This document shows, piece by piece, positions 32,407-39,874 of a stretch of DNA of 64,000 nucleotides; position 1 is the stretch's first letter, and the number at the start of each line of letters is the position of its first letter. The notes beneath the pieces were generated by a model that saw only the letters and a program-made list of their open reading frames with translations, searched no databases and had not been told where the DNA came from. Where the stretch lies: NCBI RefSeq assembly GCF_014333525.1, contig NZ_JACSCX010000001.1, positions 1,054,001-1,118,000 on the forward strand, in the 5' to 3' direction. Position numbers and translations under genes: made by a program. Origin of the DNA: Hymenobacter puniceus. Lineage in GTDB: Bacteria; Bacteroidota; Bacteroidia; Cytophagales; Hymenobacteraceae.

Positions 32407-33612
32407 ATGTCTGTTGCCACTACCCGCTCCAATCCGTTCCAATCTTTCTGGATGGCTGGCTACGAGTGCACCGATCAGCTCAACGCCTTCGGCCACCGGG
32501 TTGATTTTCTGCCGCTGACGGGCCACCTGCAGTTCATCGACGACGACTACCGCGCCCTGCACCAGCACCAGCTGGGTACCGTGCGCGAAGGCATCCGCTG
32601 GAGCCAGATCGAGAAAACGCCCTACCAGTACGATTGGACCACGGTCCGCCAGATGCTGGCCGCCGGCCAGCGCCACGGTATCCAGCAGGTCTGGGACATC
32701 TGCCACTTCGGCTACCCCGACGACCTCACGCCGCTGCATCCGCTGTTTGCGCGGCGCTTTGCAGCGCTGTGCCGGGCCTTTGTGGCTTTCTACCGCGAGG
32801 TGCGGCCCGAGGGGGAGCTGATTGTGACGCCTATCAATGAAGTGAGCTTTATGAGCTGGCTGGGCGGCGACGTGCGCGGTACCTCGCCCTACTGCATAGG
32901 CCAGGGCTGGGAAGTGAAGCGCGGGCTGATGCGGGCCTACATCGAGGGCGTGGCGGCCATGCGCGAGCAGGACCCCAGCATCCGGATTCTCACCACTGAG
33001 CCGCTCATCAACATCATGCCGCGGGCCGGGGCCAGCCGCCAGGAGCGGCAGCGCGCCGCCGAGTTTCACATCAACCAGTTCCAGAGCGTGGACATGCTGG
33101 CGGGGCGGCTGTGCCCCGAGCTGGGCGGCCGGCCCGAGTACGTTGATATGCTGGGCTTCAACTTCTACTACGACAACCAGTGGGAGCTGGACCCGCACTG
33201 CCGCATTCCATGGGCCGATGTGCCCGCCGACCCGCGCTGGCAGCCGCTGCGCCACCTGCTGGCTGCCGCCCACCGCCGCTACAACTGCCCCGTGGTGCTC
33301 ACCGAAACCAGCCACCCCGGCCAGGACCGCCCGCTCTGGATCCGGATGATTGGCGAGGAATGCGCCGCCGCGCTGCGCATGGGCGTGCCGCTGTGGGGCG
33401 TGTGCCTCTACCCTATCGTGGACCGGCCCGACTGGGATTTTCCGGAACGGGAGTGGCACCGCTCGGGTCTCTGGGATGCTGTGCTGCGGCCCGACGCGCC
33501 CCCGCTGCGGGTGCTGCACGCGCCGTACGCCGAGGCCCTGGCCGAAGCGCAGCAGGTAGTAGCCGAAGCCGCACCACAACTGGCTGGTTCGCTGGCGCTT
33601 TCTCTATCTTAG
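32407..33612 (+). CDS. Family 1-like glycoside hydrolase
   Basis: This 401-residue TIM-barrel enzyme resembles GH1 beta-glycosidases but is shorter, without a signal peptide. Visible active-site elements are GTVREGIRWSQIEKTP, WDICHFGYPDDLTPL (barrel strand with His), VTPINEVSFMSW (acid/base Glu in the NE motif) and VVLTETSHPG (nucleophile Glu in TE(T/N)). The substrate is unknown. It is followed after only 5 nt by a PLD-like gene. A glycan-modifying enzyme from a polysaccharide locus is possible, but no such locus is seen here. Confidence 0.78.
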   Translation: MSVATTRSNPFQSFWMAGYECTDQLNAFGHRVDFLPLTGHLQFIDDDYRALHQHQLGTVREGIRWSQIEKTPYQYDWTTVRQMLAAGQRHGIQQVWDICHFGYPDDLTPLHPLFARRFAALCRAFVAFYREVRPEGELIVTPINEVSFMSWLGGDVRGTSPYCIGQGWEVKRGLMRAYIEGVAAMREQDPSIRILTTEPLINIMPRAGASRQERQRAAEFHINQFQSVDMLAGRLCPELGGRPEYVDMLGFNFYYDNQWELDPHCRIPWADVPADPRWQPLRHLLAAAHRRYNCPVVLTETSHPGQDRPLWIRMIGEECAAALRMGVPLWGVCLYPIVDRPDWDFPEREWHRSGLWDAVLRPDAPPLRVLHAPYAEALAEAQQVVAEAAPQLAGSLALSLS

Positions 33613-33617
33613 GCCGC

Positions 33618-34337
33618 ATGAACCTACGGCCCGACTCCCCCACCGATCTGCTGCAGCATTTCCAGCGCGCCTTCGCCGACTCTACCCTCTCGCCGGACGA
33701 GGCCCGGCAGCTGCGCCAGCGCCTCACCGAACGCGCCCAGCACCCGGCCGGCCTCGCCGATTTGCGCCACCAACTGTTTGGGCTGGCCCGCAACCGGTTC
33801 AACAACTTCCAGGACAAGGCCGTAGTGGAATGGCTGGAAGCGGCGAGTGCCCTGTTGCTGCCGGCAGCAACCCCGACGGCGTCCTCCACCACCAATTCCG
33901 AGGTATTCTTCAGCCCCAACGACGATTGCGTGGCGGCCATCCGGCGGTTTCTGGGGCAGGCTGCGCACCAACTGGATATCTGCGTGTTCACGATTGCCGA
34001 TGACCGCCTGACCGATGCTGTGCTGGCCGCCCACCGGCGCGGCGTGCGCGTGCGCCTACTCACCGACAACGACAAGCTCTACGACCGGGGCTCCGATGTT
34101 CGCCAGCTGCACGCCGCCGGCCTACCCATCCGCGTGGATCGCACCGACAACCACATGCACCACAAATTTGCCGTGGCCGACAGCCGCAGCGTACTGACCG
34201 GCTCCTACAACTGGACCCGCTCGGCCGCCGAGCTGAACCTGGAAAACCTGCTCATCAGCAACGATGCAACGCTGGTGCAGCGCTACGCCAACGAATTCAG
34301 CAAGCTTTGGGACGCGCTGGAGGAATTCACAAACTAA
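33618..34337 (+). CDS. Phospholipase D-like protein with a single HKD motif
   Basis: This 239-residue cytoplasmic protein has one HKD motif, HHKFAVAD, near residue 182, preceded by the N-terminal strand QLDICVFTIADDRLTDAV and followed by SYNWTRSAAELNLENLLI. A single-copy HKD domain is found in Nuc/MitoPLD-type nucleases and dimeric phosphodiesterases, so it probably dimerises. The N-terminal 90 residues form a helical extension (LRQRLTERAQHPAGLADLRH). It lies 5 nt behind the GH1-like gene. The substrate (DNA, RNA or phospholipid) is uncertain. Confidence 0.82.
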   Translation: MNLRPDSPTDLLQHFQRAFADSTLSPDEARQLRQRLTERAQHPAGLADLRHQLFGLARNRFNNFQDKAVVEWLEAASALLLPAATPTASSTTNSEVFFSPNDDCVAAIRRFLGQAAHQLDICVFTIADDRLTDAVLAAHRRGVRVRLLTDNDKLYDRGSDVRQLHAAGLPIRVDRTDNHMHHKFAVADSRSVLTGSYNWTRSAAELNLENLLISNDATLVQRYANEFSKLWDALEEFTN

Positions 34338-34364
34338 CCAAACGCCACTTGCAGGCACCCAGCA

Positions 34365-34405
34365 AAACAGCCCGCCCCGGATGTTGTATCCGGGGCGGGC
34401 TGTTT
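34365..34405. terminator. Strong hairpin terminator between PLD-like and PA14 genes
   Basis: The 18-bp perfect arms AAACAGCCCGCCCCGGAT and its complement have a 5-nt loop. It lies between two convergent genes and can end both transcripts. Confidence 0.88.
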
Positions 34406-34447
34406 CAGTTTGCAGCGGCCGCGAAGCTCTGCTTAATAAGGTGGCAG

Positions 34448-36100
34448 CTATTTAGCCGCTTCCGGCTCCGGCGCCGCTTCGGGAGTGCCCGCATTCGGGC
34501 GGCGGATGCTTACCATCTGGCGGGTGGTGGAGGCGCCCACGGTCAGGTTGAGGTTGTAGTCGCCGGAGGGCAGGCCCGTGAAATCGATGGTTTGGTGGTG
34601 GGCGCCGGCCGTCTGGCGACGGTAGTCAGACACGCGCACAGCCGAGCCGCGCTGGTCGTAGAGCACCCAGCCCATCGGCTGGTCCTGGCCAAGCTGATAG
34701 GCCATCTGCACCACACCGCTTGAAGGGTTGGGGTACACGCTCAAACGGTTGGCACCCGTCACAGGCACGTCGGCGGGTAGGCCGGCAAACTGGTTTTGCT
34801 GCTGCGCTACGGGCTGCAGCTTCCACTGCTGGTTGGGCTTGCTGGCGTAGCGGCGCTGCTGCAGGCCGCCTTCTTCCTCGGTGCCGGCCGTCAGGGCTTT
34901 TTTGCTGTGCTTGGCAGTGAGTTTGTAGTAACCGTCGCCGGCATCCTCAATTTTCCAGAGCTGGTTGTTGCCGCTGTAATACGGCCACAAGCTCAGGGGC
35001 GCTCCGTTGGAGGTGGAGCTGCCCAGCACTTCCATCACCTTGCGGCTGCCCTGCACCGTGAGCTTGTAGAAACCAGTGCCAGCTTCCTCGATCTGCCATT
35101 GCGGGGCACCGGCCGGCGCAGAAGCCAAGCCCGGCTCTTTCGATACGGGAGCTTCACCCTGCACCTCCAGCGGCTTGCCATCGGTGCGGCCCATGATGGT
35201 GAACACGCCTGGAATCCCAAGGGTTTTGGCCAATGCCTCGGGCGTGGGCGCCTGCGCTTTGGCTGGTTTGGCCGGAGCAGGTGCTTTGGCCACGGCGGGC
35301 TTGGCAGCCGGCGCCGCGGGTTTGGCGGCCGGAGCCTTGGCCGCGGCCGTTTTGGCGGCGGCAGCCTTGGCAGCGTCGGTTTTAGCGGTGGCTTTGGCGG
35401 CCGCTACTTTGCTGGCTTCGGCATCAGCTTTGGCTTTTGCCTCGGCTTTGAGAGCGGCCCTGTCGATGGCGGGCTTGGCTTCCGGGGCGGGCGGCGGCGT
35501 GAAGGCCACCGGCGGCGCGGCTACCGGCATGCCCGGACCTTCCAGCGGATACAGATATACCGAAGGCACTGTCTGAGAGCCTTGGTTGGGGCGAACCCAC
35601 TGTAGGCGCACGGTGGCTTCGCCTTCCTGGTCGTAGTACTCCATCTTAATGGTGGCCCGCTCACCGGCGGCTAGGCTTACCTCGGCGCTGGTAATAGTGG
35701 TGGTGCCCTGGGCGCTCCAGTTATCGAGGATCTGTTTGCCGTTTACCCACAGCCGCACGCCGTCGTTGGAGCGGGTAATAAACTTGTAGCGGCCCGTTGA
35801 CGGGGCTTCCACCTGGCCTTCCCAGCGCACCGAGAAGTTGTCGTTGCGCACGCCGGGAGCCGGAATGCCTTCCTTCCACTCAAAGTCCACTACTGCATCT
35901 ACGCGGCGCAAAAGGGGGGTGCCAGCCAATGAGCCATTGTTGAAATAAGAACCTGTGAGGCCTGTACCCTCGCCCACACCGGCTACGCCCGCCACGGCAG
36001 AAGTGCCCGATAAACCCGTGGGGCCCGAAACGGCGGATCCGCCCAGCGCTGGAGCCGCCGAAAGCAGGCCGGCTACGAAACAGAACAGTAAGTGTCGCAC
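34448..36100 (-). CDS. Secreted PA14/ricin-type lectin protein with T9SS sorting domain
   Basis: This 550-residue exported protein has a signal peptide (residues 1-20). A PA14 beta-barrel follows at about 46-185 (YKFITRSNDGVRLWVNGKQILDNW is its centre, given as positions 98-121). Next come a Lys/Ala/Pro-rich low-complexity linker (about 205-285) and ricin-B-like repeats (about 300-455, with QWQIEEAGTGFYKLT, LWKIEDAGDGYYKLT and NQQWKLQPV). A T9SS type A C-terminal domain starts at LSVYPNPSSGVVQM. About 18 extra residues (RRPNAGTPEAAPEPEAAK) lie beyond the usual end. It is probably a carbohydrate-binding cell-surface protein. Confidence 0.85.
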   Translation of the reverse strand: MRHLLFCFVAGLLSAAPALGGSAVSGPTGLSGTSAVAGVAGVGEGTGLTGSYFNNGSLAGTPLLRRVDAVVDFEWKEGIPAPGVRNDNFSVRWEGQVEAPSTGRYKFITRSNDGVRLWVNGKQILDNWSAQGTTTITSAEVSLAAGERATIKMEYYDQEGEATVRLQWVRPNQGSQTVPSVYLYPLEGPGMPVAAPPVAFTPPPAPEAKPAIDRAALKAEAKAKADAEASKVAAAKATAKTDAAKAAAAKTAAAKAPAAKPAAPAAKPAVAKAPAPAKPAKAQAPTPEALAKTLGIPGVFTIMGRTDGKPLEVQGEAPVSKEPGLASAPAGAPQWQIEEAGTGFYKLTVQGSRKVMEVLGSSTSNGAPLSLWPYYSGNNQLWKIEDAGDGYYKLTAKHSKKALTAGTEEEGGLQQRRYASKPNQQWKLQPVAQQQNQFAGLPADVPVTGANRLSVYPNPSSGVVQMAYQLGQDQPMGWVLYDQRGSAVRVSDYRRQTAGAHHQTIDFTGLPSGDYNLNLTVGASTTRQMVSIRRPNAGTPEAAPEPEAAK

Positions 36101-36366
36101 TATGCGTTAGGTCTAAGAATGAATAAATTGCATGCCACCTCGGGAAGGTGAATCAGCAACTGGGAATCATTATTTCCAGCTGTCATTTTCCGCACGCTGA
36201 AGCAATATAAAGCATTCTTTTGCCACCGGCATTGCCTGTAGACCGACAACCTGTTCATTTCCAATTTTTTCCTCCATATAGTCCATTACCAGCGCTATTG
36301 TATAAATAGGGCGCTGGCTGCCGCTCTTTTTTGCATTTTTACCCGCTCCTTTTTCTTCTTTCATCT

Positions 36367-36861
36367 ATGACCGGTACGCAAGCTTTCCTCCTTACACCGC
36401 TTGGCAGCCTGCGGCTGCAGGGCTCCGACGCTGGCTTGGCCGCTGTGGAATTTATGGATGAGGAAGTTGCTCCCACGCCTACTGCGCCATCGGCCGTAGC
36501 TGAGCCATTGCGGCCCGCTTACATGCAGTTGCAGGCTTACTTCGGCCGCGAGCTACGGGACTTCCAGCTCACCTACGATGTGCAGCAGGGCACCGAGTTT
36601 CAGCGGCGGGTGTGGGCGGCACTGCCGGCGGTGGGCTACGGCCGCACCGCTTCCTACCTGGATCTGGCCCGCCAGCTCGGCAACCCTGGCGCCGTACGGG
36701 CCGTGGGCGCTGCCAATGGCCAGAACCCATTGGGGCTGGTGTGGCCCTGCCACCGCATTATCGGGGCAGGCGGCCAGCTGACAGGCTACGCCGGCGGCCT
36801 CTGGCGCAAGAAATGGCTGTTGGAATTCGAGCAGCCCACCATGCAGACAGCGTTGTTTTAG
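36367..36861 (+). CDS. ogt: Methylated-DNA--[protein]-cysteine S-methyltransferase
   Basis: This suicide DNA-repair protein transfers the methyl group from O6-methylguanine to its own cysteine. The 164-residue protein has the PCHRIIG active-site motif (Cys in WPCHRII), the FQRRVWAALPAVGYGRTASY DNA-binding winged helix and the end GYAGGLWRKKWLLEFE. The N-terminal domain is short, and the start at 36367 fits the family. No ada regulator domain is fused. The gene is followed by eight copies of a 7-bp tandem repeat. Confidence 0.92.
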   Translation: MTGTQAFLLTPLGSLRLQGSDAGLAAVEFMDEEVAPTPTAPSAVAEPLRPAYMQLQAYFGRELRDFQLTYDVQQGTEFQRRVWAALPAVGYGRTASYLDLARQLGNPGAVRAVGAANGQNPLGLVWPCHRIIGAGGQLTGYAGGLWRKKWLLEFEQPTMQTALF

Positions 36862-36916
36862 GGAATAGGGAATAGGGAATAGGGAATAGGGAATAGGGAA
36901 TAGGGAATAGGGAATA
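36861..36916 (+). repeat. Tandem repeat, eight copies of GGGAATA
   Basis: Eight perfect copies of the 7-mer GGGAATA follow each other from the last base of the ogt stop codon. Complementary CTATTCCCTA lies near 37012, so the two sides could pair. Confidence 0.97.
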
Positions 36917-36921
36917 TGCGA

Positions 36922-36957
36922 AAGGCCCCGCCGTGTTACGGCTGGGCCTCTTTTTTT
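36922..36957 (+). terminator. Terminator after ogt
   Basis: AGGCCCCGCCGT and ACGGCTGGGCCT pair with two small mismatches around GTT, followed by eight T's. Confidence 0.75.
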
Positions 36958-37026
36958 CTGTTTGTTTTTCCTACTCTTTATGTTCTATGCCCTAAGTCCT
37001 ATTACCTGTTCTCTATTCCCTAACAC

Positions 37027-37914
37027 CTAAGCCCTGACACCAATGAACTTCAGCAATTCCTGGTAGATGATGTTGTGCTGGAAGTAGAGTTGCAGCACCA
37101 TGGGGGCGTGCTTTTTGCCGGGCAGCACCGTCAGTTCCGGCTGCTTGCCCAGGCTCTGAAGCTTGCGCACAAACTTGCGGCTGCTACTGCTGATGGATGG
37201 ATAGGTTTCGCCGCCGATGAACAGCCGCATGGGGGGCGTTTGGACCGTAACGTGGTACATGGCCGACACGTCGCGCCACACGGTCGGGTCCTTCCCGAAG
37301 GGCACGAGGTACTGCGCGTCGCCGGGGTACTCCTGCTTCTGCAGGTAGTCGTACATATCCAGGCCGGCCGGATCGTTGAGCAGCACGCCTTTCACCGGGT
37401 TTTGGGACCAGCCGTGGCGGGCCAGCAGGCGGTTATCGGCGGCTAGCAGCGCCGCCAGCCCGCCCCCAGCCGAGTGGCCCATTAGGAACAGCCGCTGTGG
37501 GTCGCCGCCGTATTCGGCAATGTGCTGAGCAGTCCAGGCCACGGCGCGGGCGCAGTCGTCGGCCATTTGGGGCACCTGCACGGCCGGCGCCAGGCGGTAG
37601 TTGACCACCACTGCCACCACGCCCTGACTGGCCAGCCGCCGCCCGATAAAAGAATAGAAGTCCTTGTTGCCACTGTCCCAGCTGCCGCCATGAATAAACA
37701 CTACCACCGGATACGGCACTGCCGCTTTCCTTTTGGGTGTATACACATCGAGGCGGTGGCGCTCGGTATCGAAGGAGGGGTCGGAAGCTGGCACGTAGGC
37801 CACATCCTGGGTACGGCGACTGGGGCGGGCAGTGGCGTATTCGTTGGCAAAACCCAGTAGCAGGGGCAGCACCAACAGAGCTGGCAGGTACAGCCAGCGG
37901 CGGGAAAAAGACAT
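37027..37914 (-). CDS. Alpha/beta hydrolase (esterase), exported
   Basis: This 295-residue protein has an N-terminal signal/anchor (LPALLVLPLLLGFANEYATA) and an alpha/beta-hydrolase fold. The oxyanion motif FIHGGSWDSG, the nucleophile motif GHSAGGGLAAL, and a late histidine in LPGKKHAPMVLQL are visible. This places it near the carboxylesterase/BD-FAE-like group (former hormone-sensitive-lipase-like). The start was set at 37914 (ATG before a signal peptide). The last codons run into the CCTAAGCCC part of the repeat region. Confidence 0.85.
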   Translation of the reverse strand: MSFSRRWLYLPALLVLPLLLGFANEYATARPSRRTQDVAYVPASDPSFDTERHRLDVYTPKRKAAVPYPVVVFIHGGSWDSGNKDFYSFIGRRLASQGVVAVVVNYRLAPAVQVPQMADDCARAVAWTAQHIAEYGGDPQRLFLMGHSAGGGLAALLAADNRLLARHGWSQNPVKGVLLNDPAGLDMYDYLQKQEYPGDAQYLVPFGKDPTVWRDVSAMYHVTVQTPPMRLFIGGETYPSISSSSRKFVRKLQSLGKQPELTVLPGKKHAPMVLQLYFQHNIIYQELLKFIGVRA

Positions 37915-38024
37915 ATGGGTTCCGGGTAAACTATTTCCGTCAGATTGGCGGCGCCTTGCACGTACGCAATGGCACGCGGCCCGGATGCTTCTCTGGCACA
38001 CACCACAGCCCGGCTGGCTGGCGT

Positions 38025-38032
38025 TATATTTG
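38025..38032 (+). promoter_or_regulatory. -7 box of the TPR gene
   Basis: TATATTTG fits TAnnTTTG and lies about 56 nt before the ATG at 38089. Confidence 0.45.
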
Positions 38033-38088
38033 CCGGAAGCGGCTGGCTACCAGCTGGCGGCTTTCTTTCCAGATCTTCTTTTTGCTAC

Positions 38089-38808
38089 ATGAAATACCCA
38101 CTTTACGCAGCCTTGGGGCTGTTCACGCTCTTTGCTGCGCCGGCCCATGCCCAACGTAAAATCAGAGCAAAAGGCGACGCCGCCGTGGCGCTGAGCTCGG
38201 CCAGCCGCCTGCAACCACTATTCGGCGGCGCAACTGCGGCCCAGGCAGAAACGCTGCTGGGGGCCGGCTACATTGAGAAAGTAGCTGGCAGCTTCACATC
38301 CCGCGAGGAAGCCAGCCGCTTTCTATCGGGCAAGGGCTACGAGTACCTGGCGGAAGGCCTCACGGATACGGCCGCGTTCCGGTTCAACCTGGCTTGGCTA
38401 CTCGATGCCAAAAACCCCGACGTCTACCGCGGGCTGGGCATTGTGGCCAGCCGCCAGCCCACGCCCGACCAGTCTATTGCCCTACTTACGCAAGGCCTGG
38501 CGCTGGCACCTGCCAATGCCCTTATACTCAGCGACCTGGGCGCCAGCCACCTGATCCGCTACGAGCAAACCAAAAAGAAGAAGGACCTCACCATCGGCGC
38601 CGATCTATTGCAGCGGGCCCTCACGGCCAACCCCGACAACGCCATTGCCTGGCAGCAGATGGCCCGCGTACACTACCTGCAGGAAGACTATGCCAAAGCC
38701 TGGGAGGCCGTCTACAAAGGCCAGGCCCTGAGCATGGCCAGCATCGACTTCGAATTTTTAAGTGAGCTGATGGCCAAAATGCCCGATCCGCAGGGCAAGT
38801 TTAAATAA
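38089..38808 (+). CDS. Secreted tetratricopeptide repeat protein
   Basis: This 239-residue exported protein has a signal peptide (LGLFTLFAAPAHAQ). After a linker, helical pairs resembling TPRs are seen: FRFNLAWLLDAKNPDVYRGLG, LLTQGLALAPANALILSDLG, LLQRALTANPDNAIAWQQM and YAKAWEAVYKGQAL, each with the conserved Pro/Asn turn. It may be a periplasmic scaffold. The start was set at 38089; the extended frame crosses a promoter-like box. No partner is evident. Confidence 0.78.
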   Translation: MKYPLYAALGLFTLFAAPAHAQRKIRAKGDAAVALSSASRLQPLFGGATAAQAETLLGAGYIEKVAGSFTSREEASRFLSGKGYEYLAEGLTDTAAFRFNLAWLLDAKNPDVYRGLGIVASRQPTPDQSIALLTQGLALAPANALILSDLGASHLIRYEQTKKKKDLTIGADLLQRALTANPDNAIAWQQMARVHYLQEDYAKAWEAVYKGQALSMASIDFEFLSELMAKMPDPQGKFK

Positions 38809-38810
38809 GC

Positions 38811-38996
38811 TGTGATGCGGTAATGAAATGGCAGGTAAAATGGGGGAAGTAACGTGGGTAGAAACCTATTTTCAGACCAAAGCCGTACTTGCTTGCGTTG
38901 AAGGCTTGCCGCTGCTGCCAGCCATGCAGGCAAACTCCTGCTTCTCACGTGCTACCTTATCACCTGCCACGTGTCACCTCATCACCTCATTACCCC
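38811..38996. repeat. Imperfect inverted repeat family G (GTGATGNNGTAATGA type)
   Basis: GTGATGCGGTAATGAAATGG on the left and repeated CACCTCATCACCTCATTACC on the right are imperfect complements. Similar blocks flank repeat B6 at 44451-44645. The middle has no clear content. Confidence 0.5.
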
Positions 38997-39003
38997 CTAC
39001 TGC

Positions 39004-39750
39004 GTGAAGCGTTTCGTGCTGATTTCTTCCTTGGCGGCCAGTGTTTTGCTGGCTCACTCTGCCACTGCGCAGGATGGGCCGGAGCGCCGCCGCCGCTACT
39101 ACAGCAACCAGGCAAGGGCCTACTATCGTGGTCCGGTACGCTTTACGGCCGGGGCCGGGGCCGCCTTCTACAACGGCGACCTAGCCGGCAACTTAGCCAA
39201 CAACTTCCCGGGGCCCAGCGCCAGCCTGGGTGTGCTGTATCTGTTGCGGCCACGGTTGGTAGTGGGCGGCGAGGCCACGTATTTCCAGATTGGAGCCAAA
39301 GACCAGCTGCCAGAGCGTGGACTAGCCTTCCAGGGCCGCAACGTGACGGGCGTAACGTTTCTGCGCTTCGAGCTGCTGCGCGATGAAAGCCAGTATGCCA
39401 CGCCCAAGCGCCCACCGGCCCTCATCAAGCCCTACGTGAAGGCCGGAGCCGGCTTTCTGCTCTACAGCCCTAAAGCCTACCGCGGCACTCTGCGCCCCAA
39501 TGACCAGACCAGCTACCTGGAGCCCGAGCGCAACGATTACCCGGCGCTGGGCTTGGTGGCACCAGTCGGGTTTGGCGTAGTGTTCCGGCTTACGCCGCAG
39601 CTCAACGCCACTGCCGAGGCCGCCTATTACTTCACCACCACCGACCAGCTCGACGACATCAGCCCGGTTAGCGGCCGCTCCGTTTCCGGACGCAATGATG
39701 GCTACGGCCTGGCTGAAATAAAGCTGGAGTACGCGCCGTGGGGCCGATAA
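39004..39750 (+). CDS. Outer-membrane beta-barrel protein, DUF6089-like (GTG start)
   Basis: This 248-residue protein starts with GTG (KRFVLISSLAASVLLAHSATAQ as signal peptide). The segment GAGAAFYNGDLAGNLANNFPGPSASLGVLYLLRPRLVVGGEATYFQIGAKD, described here by its motifs FYNGDL, SLGVLY and YFQIGA, is typical of the DUF6089/outer-membrane barrel group. Strands alternate through to the end (AEIKLEYAPWG). The ATG at 38971 would lie in the repeat and give a poor signal, hence the GTG choice. Confidence 0.75.
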   Translation: MKRFVLISSLAASVLLAHSATAQDGPERRRRYYSNQARAYYRGPVRFTAGAGAAFYNGDLAGNLANNFPGPSASLGVLYLLRPRLVVGGEATYFQIGAKDQLPERGLAFQGRNVTGVTFLRFELLRDESQYATPKRPPALIKPYVKAGAGFLLYSPKAYRGTLRPNDQTSYLEPERNDYPALGLVAPVGFGVVFRLTPQLNATAEAAYYFTTTDQLDDISPVSGRSVSGRNDGYGLAEIKLEYAPWGR

Positions 39751-39802
39751 GCCCCGCAGGAGTTGCCGCTGCCGATAGTGATGCGCCAACATCGGTTCTA
39801 GA

Positions 39803-39840
39803 AACAAAAAAGGCCCGTCGTGAGACGGGCCTTTTTTGTT
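39803..39840. terminator. Bidirectional terminator between DUF6089-like and M4 protease genes
   Basis: AACAAAAAAGGCCCGTC and GACGGGCCTTTTTTGTT are perfect 17-bp arms around GTGA, between convergent genes. Confidence 0.9.
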
Positions 39841-39874
39841 TGGCAGTCAGCGCAGCGCGCTGGCCGGGGTTCTG

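Noticed and set aside
36170..36364. 64-codon minus-strand frame upstream of ogt
   Set aside because: The composition is plausible, but it overlaps the ogt promoter/start region, has no promoter of its own and no recognised homology; kept out as unproven.
36861..36916. Possible CRISPR-like array
   Set aside because: The 7-bp units are contiguous without spacers, so this is a simple tandem repeat.
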